A DNA stretch of 64,000 bases, taken from positions 2,111,347 through 2,175,346 of the forward strand of contig NC_005071.1 in the NCBI RefSeq assembly GCF_000011485.1, given 5' to 3'. Below the pieces are notes generated by a model. The model was not told the origin of the DNA. It saw only the letters and a list, made by a program, of their open reading frames with translations, and searched no databases. Origin of the DNA: Prochlorococcus marinus str. MIT 9313. GTDB lineage: Bacteria; Cyanobacteriota; Cyanobacteriia; PCC-6307; Cyanobiaceae. The position numbers and the translations under genes were made by a program. This document shows, one piece after another, positions 10,459 through 20,164 of the stretch (position 1 is the first letter of the stretch; the number at the start of each line of letters is the position of its first letter).

Positions 10459-10492
10459 ATTGCCTACACTCCCATGATCCTGCCTGGACCGG

Positions 10493-12505
10493 ATGAACTC
10501 GGCCGCCGACCTCGCCTGGTTAATCCCGGTGTTCCCCCTACTGGGAGCGATCGCCACAGGCCTGGGACTAATCAGTTTCAATCGCACCATTAACCGCCTA
10601 CGTAAGCCGGTAGCTGTGCTGCTGCTCACCTCTCTAGGTGCTGCCGCCGTCTTGAGCTATGCAGTCCTCGCAGAGCAGCTGACCGGTGCTGCACCTGTCG
10701 AACATCTCTTCATCTGGGCCAGCGCCGGCAGTTTCAGTCTGCCAATGGGTTATGTGATTGATCCCCTTGGAGCAGTGATGCTTGCCCTGGTCACCACCAT
10801 CGCTCTGCTGGTGATGATCTACTCCCACGGCTACATGGCCCACGACAAGGGCTACGTGCGTTTCTTTACCTATCTAGCCCTATTCAGCAGCTCGATGCTG
10901 GGCTTGATTATCAGCCCCAACCTTCTCGAAATCTACGTGTTTTGGGAGCTGGTAGGGATGTGCTCCTATCTCCTGGTGGGCTTCTGGTACGACCGAGATG
11001 GTGCCGCCCATGCAGCTCAAAAGGCTTTTGTCGTCAACCGTGTGGGTGATTTTGGCTTGCTCCTTGGCATTCTCGGAGTCTTCTGGGCAACGGGCAGTTT
11101 TGATTTCCATGGCATTGCTAATGGCTTGTCAGATGCCATCGCGAACGGCACCGTTCCAGGCTGGGCGGCATTGACCTTATGTCTATTGATCTTCATGGGG
11201 CCGATGGCCAAGTCAGCTCAATTCCCCCTTCATGTTTGGCTTCCCGATGCCATGGAAGGGCCCACACCAATTTCAGCTCTCATCCATGCGGCAACCATGG
11301 TGGCAGCAGGTGTCTTCCTCGTTGCCAGGCTAGAACCTCTCTACAGCCAGTTCCCCATGGTGGGTTTGGTGATCGCCGTGATCGGCACGATCACTTGTTT
11401 TCTGGGAGCGTCCATCGCGCTCACCCAGATGGACCTCAAGAAGGGACTGGCTTACAGCACGGTGTCTCAACTTGGATACATGATGCTGGCGATGGGCTGC
11501 GGCGCTCCCGTAGCAGGAATGTTCCACCTGGTGACCCATGCCTTTTTCAAGGCCATGCTTTTCCTTGGCTCAGGTTCAGTAATCCACGCCATGGAAGACG
11601 TTGTTGGTCACGAGCCCATCCTGGCCCAAGACATGAGGCTGATGGGCGGCCTGCGCCAAAAAATGCCGATCACAGCCATCACCTTCCTGATCGGCTGCAT
11701 TGCCATAAGCGGTATTCCGCCTCTAGCAGGCTTCTGGAGCAAGGACGAAATTCTTGGACAAGCATTCACCACCTTCCCATTGCTCTGGGTTGTGGGCTTT
11801 CTGACAGCAGGGATGACGGCCTTCTACATGTTCCGCCTCTACTTCCTCACATTTGAAGGGCCATTCCGCGGAGACGACAAAACCCTTCAGGCAAATTTGA
11901 TTGCTGCTGCGGGCAAAGGCAGTGAAGACGAGCATCCTCATCAAGGCGGGGTCCTGCATGAGTCGCCCTGGTCCATGACTCTGCCATTAGCAGTCTTGGC
12001 AGTGCCCTCGATGCTGATTGGTCTACTCGGCACCCCCTGGAACAGCCGCTTTGCAGGCCTGCTCAACCCAGAGGAGGCTCTTGAAATGGCCGCAACATTC
12101 AACTGGAGTGAATTCCTGCCACTCGCAGGTGCTTCAGTGGCGATCTCAACAGCAGGCATCAGCTTGGCTGTCTTAGCTTATGCACTGCACCGCCTCGATC
12201 TCGAAGAACTATTTGCCAATCGTTTCCCTGTCATCAATACCTTCCTGGCCAACAAGTGGTATTTGGATGACATCAATGAAAAGATCTTCGTACGCGGCAG
12301 CCGCAAACTGGCTCGTGAAGTGCTTGAAGTGGATGCCAAGGTGGTTGACGGCGTGGTGAATCTTACCGGCCTACTCACGCTTGGAAGTGGCGAAGGTCTT
12401 AAGTACTTTGAAACTGGCCGCGCTCAGTTTTACGCCCTCATCGTTTTCGGTGGTGTCATCGCCTTGGTCGTGCTTTTCGGCGTCCTAGGCAGTCCTGTTA
12501 GCTGA
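10493..12505 (+). CDS. ndhF: NAD(P)H-quinone oxidoreductase subunit 5
   Basis: NdhF is an antiporter-like, proton-pumping subunit of the thylakoid NDH-1 membrane arm, with about 15-16 hydrophobic helices. The MrpA/NuoL core contains EIYVFWELVGMCSYLLVGFW, PLHVWLPDAMEGPTPISALIHAATMV and LKKGLAYSTVSQLGYMMLA, with the conserved glutamate and lysines. The 670-residue length and the C-terminal lateral-helix region match NdhF1, the respiratory/cyclic form; CO2-uptake forms (NdhF3/F4) cannot be excluded without alignment. It is followed 88 bp later by ndhD, the usual pairing. Confidence 0.95.
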   Translation: MNSAADLAWLIPVFPLLGAIATGLGLISFNRTINRLRKPVAVLLLTSLGAAAVLSYAVLAEQLTGAAPVEHLFIWASAGSFSLPMGYVIDPLGAVMLALVTTIALLVMIYSHGYMAHDKGYVRFFTYLALFSSSMLGLIISPNLLEIYVFWELVGMCSYLLVGFWYDRDGAAHAAQKAFVVNRVGDFGLLLGILGVFWATGSFDFHGIANGLSDAIANGTVPGWAALTLCLLIFMGPMAKSAQFPLHVWLPDAMEGPTPISALIHAATMVAAGVFLVARLEPLYSQFPMVGLVIAVIGTITCFLGASIALTQMDLKKGLAYSTVSQLGYMMLAMGCGAPVAGMFHLVTHAFFKAMLFLGSGSVIHAMEDVVGHEPILAQDMRLMGGLRQKMPITAITFLIGCIAISGIPPLAGFWSKDEILGQAFTTFPLLWVVGFLTAGMTAFYMFRLYFLTFEGPFRGDDKTLQANLIAAAGKGSEDEHPHQGGVLHESPWSMTLPLAVLAVPSMLIGLLGTPWNSRFAGLLNPEEALEMAATFNWSEFLPLAGASVAISTAGISLAVLAYALHRLDLEELFANRFPVINTFLANKWYLDDINEKIFVRGSRKLAREVLEVDAKVVDGVVNLTGLLTLGSGEGLKYFETGRAQFYALIVFGGVIALVVLFGVLGSPVS

Positions 12506-12593
12506 TAAACCAAATTGTGTGTTATCGCCTATCGATGCAGTGTCAGAACGCCAAGCATTTCTACACTCCGACCAGTGCTGAAAAGGCCTGTCC

Positions 12594-14285
12594 GTGCTGG
12601 AGTTTGCCATAAGCGCACCCTTGGACACAGGTGCCGAGCTGCTGAGTGATCAAGTGAGCGCTAACTTCCCCTGGCTGAGCCTCTCAATTCTGTTCCCGAT
12701 TGTGGGGGCCTTTCTGGTGCCGTTCATCCCTGATGAAGGGGAGGGTAAGCAGGTTCGTTGGTTTGCACTCGGCATCGCCCTGGTGACCTTTCTGATCACC
12801 GTGGCTGCCTACCTATACGGCTATGACCCCAGTCTGAGCGGCTTACAACTATCCGAACGGGTGAGCTGGCTACCTGATCTGGGCCTCACCTGGGCCGTCG
12901 GAGCAGATGGCATCTCGATGCCACTCATTCTGCTCACCAGTTTCATCACAGCACTGGCAGTCCTGGCAGCCTGGCCAGTGACGTTCAAACCCAAGCTGTT
13001 CTTTTTCCTGATACTGGCAATGGATGGCGGCCAGATCGCAGTTTTTGCCGTTCAAGACATGCTGCTGTTCTTCCTGGCCTGGGAACTGGAATTGTTGCCG
13101 GTCTACCTGCTGCTAGCGATCTGGGGTGGCAAAAAAAGGCAATATGCAGCCACAAAATTCATCATTTATACCGCTGGCAGTTCGCTGTTCATTCTGCTGG
13201 TGGCCCTAGCCATGGGGTTCTTTGGCGGAGGCACACCCAACTTCGAATACACCAACCTCGCCCAACAAAGCTTTGGGACAGGTTTCCAGTTGCTCTGTTA
13301 CGCCGGACTGCTCATTGCATTCGGCGTCAAGCTGCCAATTGTGCCTCTACACACCTGGCTACCAGATGCCCATGGAGAAGCAACAGCGCCAGTTCACATG
13401 CTGCTTGCAGGCATCCTGCTGAAGATGGGCGGCTATGCCTTGATGCGCTTTAACGCTCAACTGCTACCTGAAGCCCATGCCCAGTTCGCCCCACTTCTCA
13501 TCGTGCTTGGGGTAGTCAACATCATCTATGCCGCTCTCACCTCCTTCGCCCAGCGCAACCTCAAACGCAAGATCGCCTATAGCTCAATTAGCCACATGGG
13601 CTTTGTACTGATCGGCATTGGCAGCTTCAGTGCCCTAGGAACGAGTGGCGCCATGCTGCAGATGATCAGTCATGGTCTAATCGGCGCCAGTCTGTTCTTC
13701 CTTGTAGGAGCCACCTACGACCGCACCCATACCTTGCAACTTGAGGAGATGGGAGGGGTGGGTCAAAAGATGCGAATCATGTTCGCCCTATGGACTGTCT
13801 GTGCACTCGCCTCTCTCGCTCTGCCTGGCATGAGTGGTTTCGTTTCTGAATTAATGGTGTTCGTGGGATTTGCTACCGATGAGGCCTACACGCTGACATT
13901 CCGAATTGTGATTGCGGGGCTTGCGGCAATCGGCGTCATCCTTACCCCCATCTATCTACTCTCAATGCTCAGAGAAATCTTCTTCGGCAAAGAGAATGAC
14001 CAACTTGTCTCCCATACCAACCTGGTGGATGCGGAACCAAGAGAGGTCTACATCATTAGCTGCTTACTCGTGCCGATCATTGGCATTGGCCTCTACCCCC
14101 GACTCATGACCGATAGCTATACCGCATCCATCCAAGAATTAGTAAAGCGAGATGATTTAGCCCTGCAACGCATCAAAAAACCCTCAGCATTGATGATTCG
14201 AAACACCACCATGACGCCTGCTGTGGTCTCATCCCCAAGGCTGCCGATCACTCAAACGCGATCGGAGCAGCTCACTAGGAAATAA
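12594..14285 (+). CDS. ndhD: NAD(P)H-quinone oxidoreductase subunit 4
   Basis: NdhD is the second antiporter-like pump subunit, homologous to NuoM. The 563-residue protein has about 14 transmembrane helices and the conserved blocks [45 protein letters not shown] and [19 protein letters not shown]. The frame starts with GTG at 12594. The C-terminus carries a hydrophilic tail of about 40 residues rich in Thr, Ser and Arg, somewhat longer than usual and of no known role. It pairs with ndhF directly upstream. Confidence 0.95.
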   Translation: MLEFAISAPLDTGAELLSDQVSANFPWLSLSILFPIVGAFLVPFIPDEGEGKQVRWFALGIALVTFLITVAAYLYGYDPSLSGLQLSERVSWLPDLGLTWAVGADGISMPLILLTSFITALAVLAAWPVTFKPKLFFFLILAMDGGQIAVFAVQDMLLFFLAWELELLPVYLLLAIWGGKKRQYAATKFIIYTAGSSLFILLVALAMGFFGGGTPNFEYTNLAQQSFGTGFQLLCYAGLLIAFGVKLPIVPLHTWLPDAHGEATAPVHMLLAGILLKMGGYALMRFNAQLLPEAHAQFAPLLIVLGVVNIIYAALTSFAQRNLKRKIAYSSISHMGFVLIGIGSFSALGTSGAMLQMISHGLIGASLFFLVGATYDRTHTLQLEEMGGVGQKMRIMFALWTVCALASLALPGMSGFVSELMVFVGFATDEAYTLTFRIVIAGLAAIGVILTPIYLLSMLREIFFGKENDQLVSHTNLVDAEPREVYIISCLLVPIIGIGLYPRLMTDSYTASIQELVKRDDLALQRIKKPSALMIRNTTMTPAVVSSPRLPITQTRSEQLTRK

Positions 14286-14714
14286 GATCTGCAGCCTTTC
14301 TTTGCACAGCGACCCACCCTGAAGTCTCCAGCATTAATGATGAGCTAGTTGCTTTTTTAAGGGATTCGCCAGATCAGTTTCATCTTGATCTTGTGCCTCG
14401 AGCTCAACAAAGCGATTCACAATTCTCTCGAGCCCTTTTGGATGTTATTGCAGGTCTAAGGGCTAACAATAGATGCTTATTCACTGCCGGGAGTATCTGA
14501 TATACAACCATGCCAAGCAATCCCGACCTCAGCCTCTAAGCCACCAACTCAACCGACCAAGACCAAGCAAAACGATCAAACTTTGAGACGAAAGCTGACT
14601 AGAAACCACCTCATCAGCTTCCTGCTAACCCAATTCATATAACTCTTTAAAGGCATGATGATCTATGGAATCCCCCTAGCGCGCGCCTAACAAGATCGAT
14701 AACTTATTTCAAGC
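14286..14714. other. Intergenic region with an open frame lacking a good start
   Basis: This gap of about 430 bp separates ndhD from scpA. On the plus strand, a frame running from 14285 to a TGA at about 14500 is open for roughly 70 codons and would encode a hydrophilic segment including SSINDELVAFLRDSPDQF and SRALLDVIAGLRANN. It has no ATG, GTG or TTG near its beginning, and I do not recognise it. It could be a gene remnant or chance. From 14500 to 14714 I see no gene, tRNA or clear hairpin. Confidence 0.4.
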
Positions 14715-15629
14715 GTGATCTTTACCTTGCAGGATGATGGACTGAACAGGGGGGCTGATTCAGGCGCACGCCTTGCAATCCGCCTGCTGCAAGATGCCGC
14801 AGAGCGAGGTGAGTTAGATCCCTGGGATGTCGACGTGATCGCTGTGGTTGATGGTTTCCTCGATCAACTACGCCAGCGAATTGAGGTGCCCCAGCAAGTG
14901 GCCGCACAAGTTCAACGGCAAGGTGGCAGTTATGAACAGGATTTAGCAGACAGCAGCGAAGCCTTTTTGGCCGCATCAGTCCTGGTTAGTCTCAAAGCAG
15001 AGGTTCTCGAAGCCCAAACCTTTCCGCCGGAACCTCTATTTGAAGAAGGCTTCGAAGCAGAGCTTGGAGAGCAAGGCTGGCTAGATCCAAGTTTTGCGCT
15101 TCCCAGGCGCCCAGAGCGCCACCTCTTACGACGTCCGGCAGCACCACCACCCCTTCGCAGGCCAGTGACTCTTGGCGAGCTCATCGAACAACTGGAATCC
15201 ATCGCCGAACAACTCGAATCCGACGAACTGCAACAGCGACGCCGCAAACGCAATAAACGTTTGAGTGAGCGTGAGGCCATTGCCCAAGTCACCGCTCTAG
15301 CGCACCGGGAAAAACTTCCTGAAACGACTGCGGCCTTAGGAGTTTTCCTCAACGATTGGGAGCAGGCCCTGCACTGGGTTGATTTCGAGCAGTTGGTTGG
15401 TCAGTGGGAACAAGTCTCAACAGCAGACCTGGACACGGATCGGGTGGGCGTGTTCTGGGCTCTGTTATTTCTATGCTCACAGGGAAAAGTGGAGCTGGCA
15501 CAGGAAGGATCTCTCTATGCCCCCCTACGACTGAAGCGACTGCTGGCCCCAGGAACCATTGCTCAGCTCCCGCTTACCAGCCTTAACGTGCCAGCTGCCA
15601 CTCCGGCCGAGGTCGTGAATGCCGCTTGA
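14715..15629 (+). CDS. scpA: Segregation and condensation protein A
   Basis: ScpA is the kleisin subunit that bridges SMC ATPases in bacterial chromosome condensation. The 304-residue sequence has the family N-terminus (GARLAIRLLQDAAERGELDPWDVDVI), the SEAFLAASVLVSLKAEVL helix and a C-terminal winged-helix region (VGVFWALLFLCSQGKVELAQEG). The middle carries a charged, arginine-rich stretch (about 180-196). It starts with GTG at 14715. No scpB is nearby; the neighbours are unrelated housekeeping genes. Confidence 0.85.
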   Translation: MIFTLQDDGLNRGADSGARLAIRLLQDAAERGELDPWDVDVIAVVDGFLDQLRQRIEVPQQVAAQVQRQGGSYEQDLADSSEAFLAASVLVSLKAEVLEAQTFPPEPLFEEGFEAELGEQGWLDPSFALPRRPERHLLRRPAAPPPLRRPVTLGELIEQLESIAEQLESDELQQRRRKRNKRLSEREAIAQVTALAHREKLPETTAALGVFLNDWEQALHWVDFEQLVGQWEQVSTADLDTDRVGVFWALLFLCSQGKVELAQEGSLYAPLRLKRLLAPGTIAQLPLTSLNVPAATPAEVVNAA

Positions 15630-15674
15630 ATGGAGGTCTATGTTGTTTAATCGAGCTGAGGCCTAACAACGCCA

Positions 15675-16853
15675 ATGAAGGCGATGATTTTGGCGGCCGG
15701 CAAAGGGACGCGCGTCCAGCCGATCACCCACGTGATCCCCAAGCCGATGATTCCCATCCTTCAGAAACCCGTGATGGAGTTTCTGCTCGAACTGCTGAAG
15801 GAGCACGGATTCAAAGAAGTAATGGTGAATGTGTCTCACCTAGCTGAGGAAATTGAAAACTACTTCCGCGATGGCCAGCGCTTTGGCGTAGAAATCGCCT
15901 ACAGCTTCGAGGGACGCATCGAAGAGGGAGAACTGATTGGTGATGCCCTTGGTTCCGCTGGCGGCCTCAAAAAAATCCAGGATTTTCAACAATTCTTTGA
16001 TGACACCTTTGTGGTGCTCTGTGGCGACGCCCTCATTGATCTCGACCTCTCAGAAGCCGTAAAACGCCATCGAGCCAAAGGCGCTCTGGCGAGCTTGGTG
16101 ACCAAACGAGTCCCCAAAGATCAAGTCAGCAGCTATGGCGTGGTGGTCACAGACGAGAATGATTGTGTTCAGGCATTCCAAGAGAAACCCTCCACTGATG
16201 CAGCGCTGAGCGACACAATCAACACAGGCATCTATCTCTTTGAACCAGAGATTTTCGAGCACATTCCTTCCGACCAACCCTTCGATATCGGCTCTGACCT
16301 ATTCCCCAAGCTGGTGGAGATGGGCTTACCATTCTTTGCCCTACCCATGGATTTTGAATGGGTGGACATTGGCAAGGTTCCTGATTATTGGAGAGCCATT
16401 CGCAGCGTGCTGCAAGGAGAGGTTCGCCAAGTAGGCATTCCTGGTAAGGAAGTGCGTCCTGGGATCTACACAGGCTTGAACGTTGCCGCGAACTGGGACA
16501 AGATCAATGTGCAAGGGCCAATTTATGTGGGTGGCATGACCCGCATCGAAGATGGAGCAACAATTATTGGGCCATCAATGATCGGCCCTAGCTGTTGCAT
16601 CTGCGAAGGGGCAACCGTGGACAACTCGATCATCTTTGACTATTCCCGTATTGGAGCTGGTGTGCAGCTGGTGGAAAAGCTGGTGTTTGGCCGTTACTGC
16701 GTTGGCAAAAACGGCGATCACTTTGACCTTCAAGAAGCAGCCCTTGATTGGCTGATCACCGATGCAAGGCGCCAAGACCTGGTTGAACCATCTCCTCAGC
16801 AGAAGGCCATGGCCGAACTCCTTGGCACAGACCTCACACCGGCACCAAGCTGA
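15675..16853 (+). CDS. Sugar-nucleotide pyrophosphorylase (mannose-1-phosphate guanylyltransferase-like)
   Basis: An N-terminal nucleotidyltransferase domain (about 1-235) carries LAAGKGTRVQP, PKPMIPI, LCGDALIDLDL and FEWVDIGKVPDYWRA. A left-handed beta-helix region follows (about 260-345; repeats such as GPIYVGGMTRIEDGATIIGP). The overall plan matches cyanobacterial GDP-mannose or glucose-1-phosphate nucleotidyltransferases that make NDP-sugars for envelope polysaccharides. The exact sugar and nucleotide cannot be deduced by eye. Its last 20 bp overlap the 3' end of the convergent metF. Confidence 0.82.
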   Translation: MKAMILAAGKGTRVQPITHVIPKPMIPILQKPVMEFLLELLKEHGFKEVMVNVSHLAEEIENYFRDGQRFGVEIAYSFEGRIEEGELIGDALGSAGGLKKIQDFQQFFDDTFVVLCGDALIDLDLSEAVKRHRAKGALASLVTKRVPKDQVSSYGVVVTDENDCVQAFQEKPSTDAALSDTINTGIYLFEPEIFEHIPSDQPFDIGSDLFPKLVEMGLPFFALPMDFEWVDIGKVPDYWRAIRSVLQGEVRQVGIPGKEVRPGIYTGLNVAANWDKINVQGPIYVGGMTRIEDGATIIGPSMIGPSCCICEGATVDNSIIFDYSRIGAGVQLVEKLVFGRYCVGKNGDHFDLQEAALDWLITDARRQDLVEPSPQQKAMAELLGTDLTPAPS

Positions 16854-17748
16854 TTCCAGCCTGATCAAGAATCTCGGGGATGCGCTCTTCTGCTTTCACG
16901 GCCATCAGATGGACGCCCTGGGTAAGAGACAAGTAACTCCTGACCTGCTCAGCAGCAATAGCGATTCCCTCAGCCATTGGATCAGATGCTTGCTCCAGCC
17001 GAACCACAAGTGATTCAGGAATGCATGCTCCAGGCACAACCCTATTAATGAAGCTTGCATTACGAGCTGATTTCAGCAAAAACACCCCAGCAAGCACAGG
17101 CAACCCAAGGGGATTGGCCACCTCATTGCAAAAGTGTTCAAGCACAGCGGGTTTCATCACCATCTGAGTCTGAAGAAAGCGAGCGCCGGCTTCCTTCTTT
17201 CGTTCGAGGCGACGACGCAAACCACTCAAGCTCTGGCAATTGGGATCAGCAGCGGCCCCAGCAAAAAAAGCAGTCGCTCCATCAGGGAGTAATCCCGAAA
17301 CAGGGTCCTCAGCACGGTTGAAGGCAGAGACCTGATGCAGCAATTTCACCGACTCGTAGTCATGAACAGGTCTCGCCTCAGGTTGATCACCAACCCGAAC
17401 CGGATCACCTGTAAGGCAGAGCAAGTTGCGAATACCCAGAGCATGAGCTCCAAGTAAATCTGATTGAAGGGCGATCCGATTGCGATCACGGCAAGCGAGC
17501 TGCAAAATCGGTTCAAGCCCCTCATCTAACAGCAAGCGACAGAGAGCAAGGCTGCTCATCCGCATCACTGCACGGCTGCCATCAGTCACATTGATGGCAT
17601 GAACAAAACCTTTCAAACCTTGAGCCATCGTCAAGGAATGAACAGGATCTGCACCACGAGGAGGCATGACCTCAGCAGTGATCGTCACTGCTCCGGCCTC
17701 GATGGAGCGCTGCAAGGCTGAACTCAAATCACGATGTCCTTCACTCAC
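16834..17748 (-). CDS. metF: 5,10-methylenetetrahydrofolate reductase
   Basis: This flavoprotein of 304 residues reduces methylenetetrahydrofolate to 5-methyltetrahydrofolate for methionine synthesis. The barrel signatures include ITAEVMPPRGADP at the N-terminus, LLCLTGDPVRVG in the middle (about 132-143) and GARFLQTQMVMKP (about 197-209), the usual MTHFR blocks. The protein ends close to the convergent nucleotidyltransferase gene and overlaps it by 20 bp. No SAM riboswitch is apparent upstream. Confidence 0.92.
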   Translation of the reverse strand: MSEGHRDLSSALQRSIEAGAVTITAEVMPPRGADPVHSLTMAQGLKGFVHAINVTDGSRAVMRMSSLALCRLLLDEGLEPILQLACRDRNRIALQSDLLGAHALGIRNLLCLTGDPVRVGDQPEARPVHDYESVKLLHQVSAFNRAEDPVSGLLPDGATAFFAGAAADPNCQSLSGLRRRLERKKEAGARFLQTQMVMKPAVLEHFCNEVANPLGLPVLAGVFLLKSARNASFINRVVPGACIPESLVVRLEQASDPMAEGIAIAAEQVRSYLSLTQGVHLMAVKAEERIPEILDQAGISLVPV

Positions 17749-17810
17749 TCACCAACTATGAGGGATCGCTAGCCCAAAGTCTGCGTAAGATGACCGGAGA
17801 TAATCAATGG

Positions 17811-17816
17811 GGAGGA
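17811..17816 (+). promoter_or_regulatory. Strong Shine-Dalgarno of the PedR-like gene
   Basis: GGAGGA at 17811-17816 stands almost directly before the ATG at 17818. It is one of the clearest purine-rich sites in a window where most starts lack one. The spacing is shorter than usual. Confidence 0.55.
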
Positions 17817-17817
17817 A

Positions 17818-18096
17818 ATGGCCACAGGCAAAATCCCCAATTCCGTTCATATCTCACTCTCTTCAAGGGAAATGGAAATCATTGACCTTGTCGCAGACGG
17901 GCTAACCAACCAAGAAATCGCTGAAAAGCTAACCATCAGCAAGCGAACTGTCGACAATCATGTCAGCAACATGTTCACCAAAACAGGCTCAAAAAATCGT
18001 GTAGCCCTTCTGAACTGGGCCATGGATCACGGCAAGATCTGCCGCGATGGTTTCAATTGCTGCTCCTTGCCAGACGACTCCGACTCTGACTCCTAA
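17818..18096 (+). CDS. pedR: Small LuxR-type DNA-binding regulator, PedR-like
   Basis: This 92-residue protein is almost entirely a LuxR/GerE helix-turn-helix: LSSREMEIIDLVADGLTNQE, then IAEKLTISKRTVDNHVSNMF. There is no receiver domain. It resembles PedR (Ssl0564) of Synechocystis, a small LuxR-type factor whose activity follows photosynthetic electron transport through thioredoxin. Cysteines near the C-terminus (KICRDGFNCC) could be redox sensitive, but that is inference. The gene stands alone, and its last 44 bp overlap the end of a small convergent gene. Confidence 0.82.
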   Translation: MATGKIPNSVHISLSSREMEIIDLVADGLTNQEIAEKLTISKRTVDNHVSNMFTKTGSKNRVALLNWAMDHGKICRDGFNCCSLPDDSDSDS

Positions 18097-18238
18097 ACCC
18101 AAGCACAGCGGGCTCTGGGATGGACATCAAAGAACATCCTTCGGACTCGAGATCAAACAACTCGACATAGGCCATACAAGCCTCACGATCCCGGCATGTA
18201 AAGCGGAGGATGCCATCGGTATCGTACAAACCAAACAC
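18053..18238 (-). CDS. Small conserved-looking hypothetical protein
   Basis: A 61-codon minus-strand frame starts at GTG 18238 and reads VFGLYDTDGILRFTCRDREA, then AYVELFDLESEGC. The amphipathic, aspartate-rich first 45 residues look like a folded small domain, whereas the Arg/Ser-rich last 15 residues are unlike a conserved end. The frame is open back to a TAA near 18293, but no better start is present. The 3' 44 bp lie antisense to the end of the PedR-like gene. I do not recognise the family. Confidence 0.5.
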   Translation of the reverse strand: MFGLYDTDGILRFTCRDREACMAYVELFDLESEGCSLMSIPEPAVLGFRSQSRSRLARSSN

Positions 18239-18329
18239 AAGTTGCCTTCCCGCAGCCTCTGCTGCCCGAACAACCAGTTCACTCGATCGGAACTGTTAAG
18301 AGATTATAAAGGCCCTTGGGGCGCTTTAG

Positions 18330-18830
18330 TCAAGCCAGATCGTAATCTCGGCGCCTCTGATCGGACCATTGCTGAATCGGGGTGCGTGCCAAAGCAGCAT
18401 TGTTCCACTCAGATGCACCAGTCACCTCCTGCCAACACCACGCGGGAATCTCTAGCAGCTCCTCCGCAGAGACAAGTTCCACCTCCGCTAGCACAAGAGG
18501 AGCATTCGCTCCTTCGAAGCAATCGACCACCCAATCACCACCTTTAAGGCTTAGTTCATAACGTGTCTTGATCAGACGATCAGGCGCCAAACCCCAGAGA
18601 GCCTCTGCATCGATTAAAGGGATCCGATATTCGAACTCATGACGAGCAATACCCTCAGCAGGAGCCTTGAGGGTGAGCCAAGCCTGCTCCATCGCCATGA
18701 TTCTCATCCTGACAGTGAACCCTTGAGGAGACCCGGCCAGGTAACCCTGACGCAAAGGCAAGGCGGGTCCTGCTAAAGCTCGCCACTCTTCTCCCACCAC
18801 CAAAAACCTCCGTTCGATCTCGAGGCCCAT
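18330..18830 (-). CDS. CYTH-domain protein (triphosphate tunnel metalloenzyme family)
   Basis: The 166-residue protein begins MGLEIERRFLV, the ExExK/R-type start of the CYTH fold, and contains VRMRIM, AWLTLKAPAEGIARHEFEY and LVLAEVELVS, which supply the alternating charged residues of the tunnel. Members hydrolyse inorganic tripolyphosphate or thiamine triphosphate, or act as class IV cyclases; the substrate cannot be predicted here. I placed the start at 18830 because EIERRF normally lies at the very N-terminus; an earlier ATG at 18878 lies inside nadK. It follows nadK by 5 bp. Confidence 0.82.
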   Translation of the reverse strand: MGLEIERRFLVVGEEWRALAGPALPLRQGYLAGSPQGFTVRMRIMAMEQAWLTLKAPAEGIARHEFEYRIPLIDAEALWGLAPDRLIKTRYELSLKGGDWVVDCFEGANAPLVLAEVELVSAEELLEIPAWCWQEVTGASEWNNAALARTPIQQWSDQRRRDYDLA

Positions 18831-18835
18831 GAGCT

Positions 18836-19783
18836 TCAGCTGGGAGATGGTTGATTGTTGAGCAGACTTCCCGCCCAATGCAGCTTGTGCGTGAGAGTTC
18901 TGTAATAAGAGGGGCTCTGTTCAAGAACCACCATCAATGCATGGTGCCGAGCCCTCTGAACAACACAACACTGGCCTGGTTCAAGCAGGGCACCACTCGC
19001 CCCATCTTTCCAGAGCTTCACCCGGCGAGTGTTTTCTCCCAGAAGCCCAATCACGAGCCGTGAAGCTGGAGGCACGATGACGGGACGACTAGAGAGACTC
19101 ATCGGACAAATTGGACTCACGATGATGGCATCAATGCCAGGGTGAAGAATCGGTCCTCCAGACGCCATCGAGTAGCCGGTAGACCCTGTGGGTGTCGCCA
19201 AGATCAAACCATCGCCACGGTAATGATCCACCACCTCACCATCGATCTCTAGTTCAAGGGTGCAGGTAGGCGACACATCATCGCGATAAGGACGCATATA
19301 AAAATCATTCAGGGCCCAATGCAGTGCCTTAGTCCCATTCAAATCCTGGAGCGAAGCAGTAGGTCGAGCAGTTCGTTCAGCAGGGGAGCGGCTGTCCACG
19401 GCAGCCTGCAACATCATCCTGCGCTCCAAAGCAAAGTTGTCCTGCAACAATCGCTGCCATAGCTGACCGCCATCAAGCAAACAGCGTTCATGCGTCAGAA
19501 AACCTAGATGCCCTCCGACGTTGAAACTAAGGATTGGTACATCATGAACGGCAAGATGACGGGCCGCACCGAGCACCGTGCCATCGCCCCCAAGCACAAC
19601 AGCCAAATCAGGCAGGCCGGCTTCTGAGGCCAATAAATCGGGGAAAGGGTTGGCCGTCACTCCACTCATGGCCATCACCACTTTCACTCCAAGCGCTTGG
19701 AGCTCGTCAACACAACAACAGGCTTCACGATGCGCAGAATGACTTCCCGCCCGATAGATCACCCAGACCAAATCGAGACGCAT
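18836..19783 (-). CDS. nadK: NAD kinase
   Basis: NadK phosphorylates NAD to NADP. Landmarks are [17 protein letters not shown] (the GGDG motif), the LNDFYMRPY region where the family has N-E/D, and [20 protein letters not shown], the conserved NAD-binding loop. The length of 315 residues is typical of one of the two cyanobacterial NAD kinases. It lies 12 bp after ndhE in a long leftward operon, consistent with supply of NADP(H) to photosynthetic electron flow. Confidence 0.94.
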
Positions 19784-19795
19784 GCCTGGGTCTCC

Positions 19796-20125
19796 TTACC
19801 AGCGCAGCAGATTGAAGCGCTCCATATCCACAGTGACGCGATTGCGATACAAGGAAAGGAGGATCGCAAGACCCACAGCTGCCTCTGCAGCAGCAACAGT
19901 AATCACAAACACAGCAAAGACCTGACCGCGGATCAGATCACCATCAATATATGAAGAGAATGCCATCAGATTGATATTCACCGCATTGAGCATCAGCTCA
20001 ATACTCATCAAAACCCGAACAGCATTACGGCTATTGATCAACCCCCACACGCCGATACAGAAAAGCATCGCAGCAAGCAAGAGATAGGCCTGAAGAGGAA
20101 CAAGACCGGACGAGGACTCGAGCAT
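19796..20125 (-). CDS. ndhE: NAD(P)H-quinone oxidoreductase subunit 4L
   Basis: NdhE (NuoK homologue) is a three-helix NDH-1 membrane subunit. The sequence includes [31 protein letters not shown] and [18 protein letters not shown], carrying the membrane glutamates of the family. I chose the inner ATG at 20125, which gives 109 residues; an ATG at 20149 would add eight. It is the last ndh gene of the ndhA-I-G-E cluster. Confidence 0.95.
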   Translation of the reverse strand: MLESSSGLVPLQAYLLLAAMLFCIGVWGLINSRNAVRVLMSIELMLNAVNINLMAFSSYIDGDLIRGQVFAVFVITVAAAEAAVGLAILLSLYRNRVTVDMERFNLLRW

Positions 20126-20164
20126 GGGATCAATCAGGGGAAAAAGCAAAGTGACCTGAACTGA

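Noticed and set aside
11179-11856. 225-codon plus-strand frame in ndhF
   Set aside because: It overlaps ndhF in another frame; the translation is rich in Arg, His and Gly, typical of a shadow frame.
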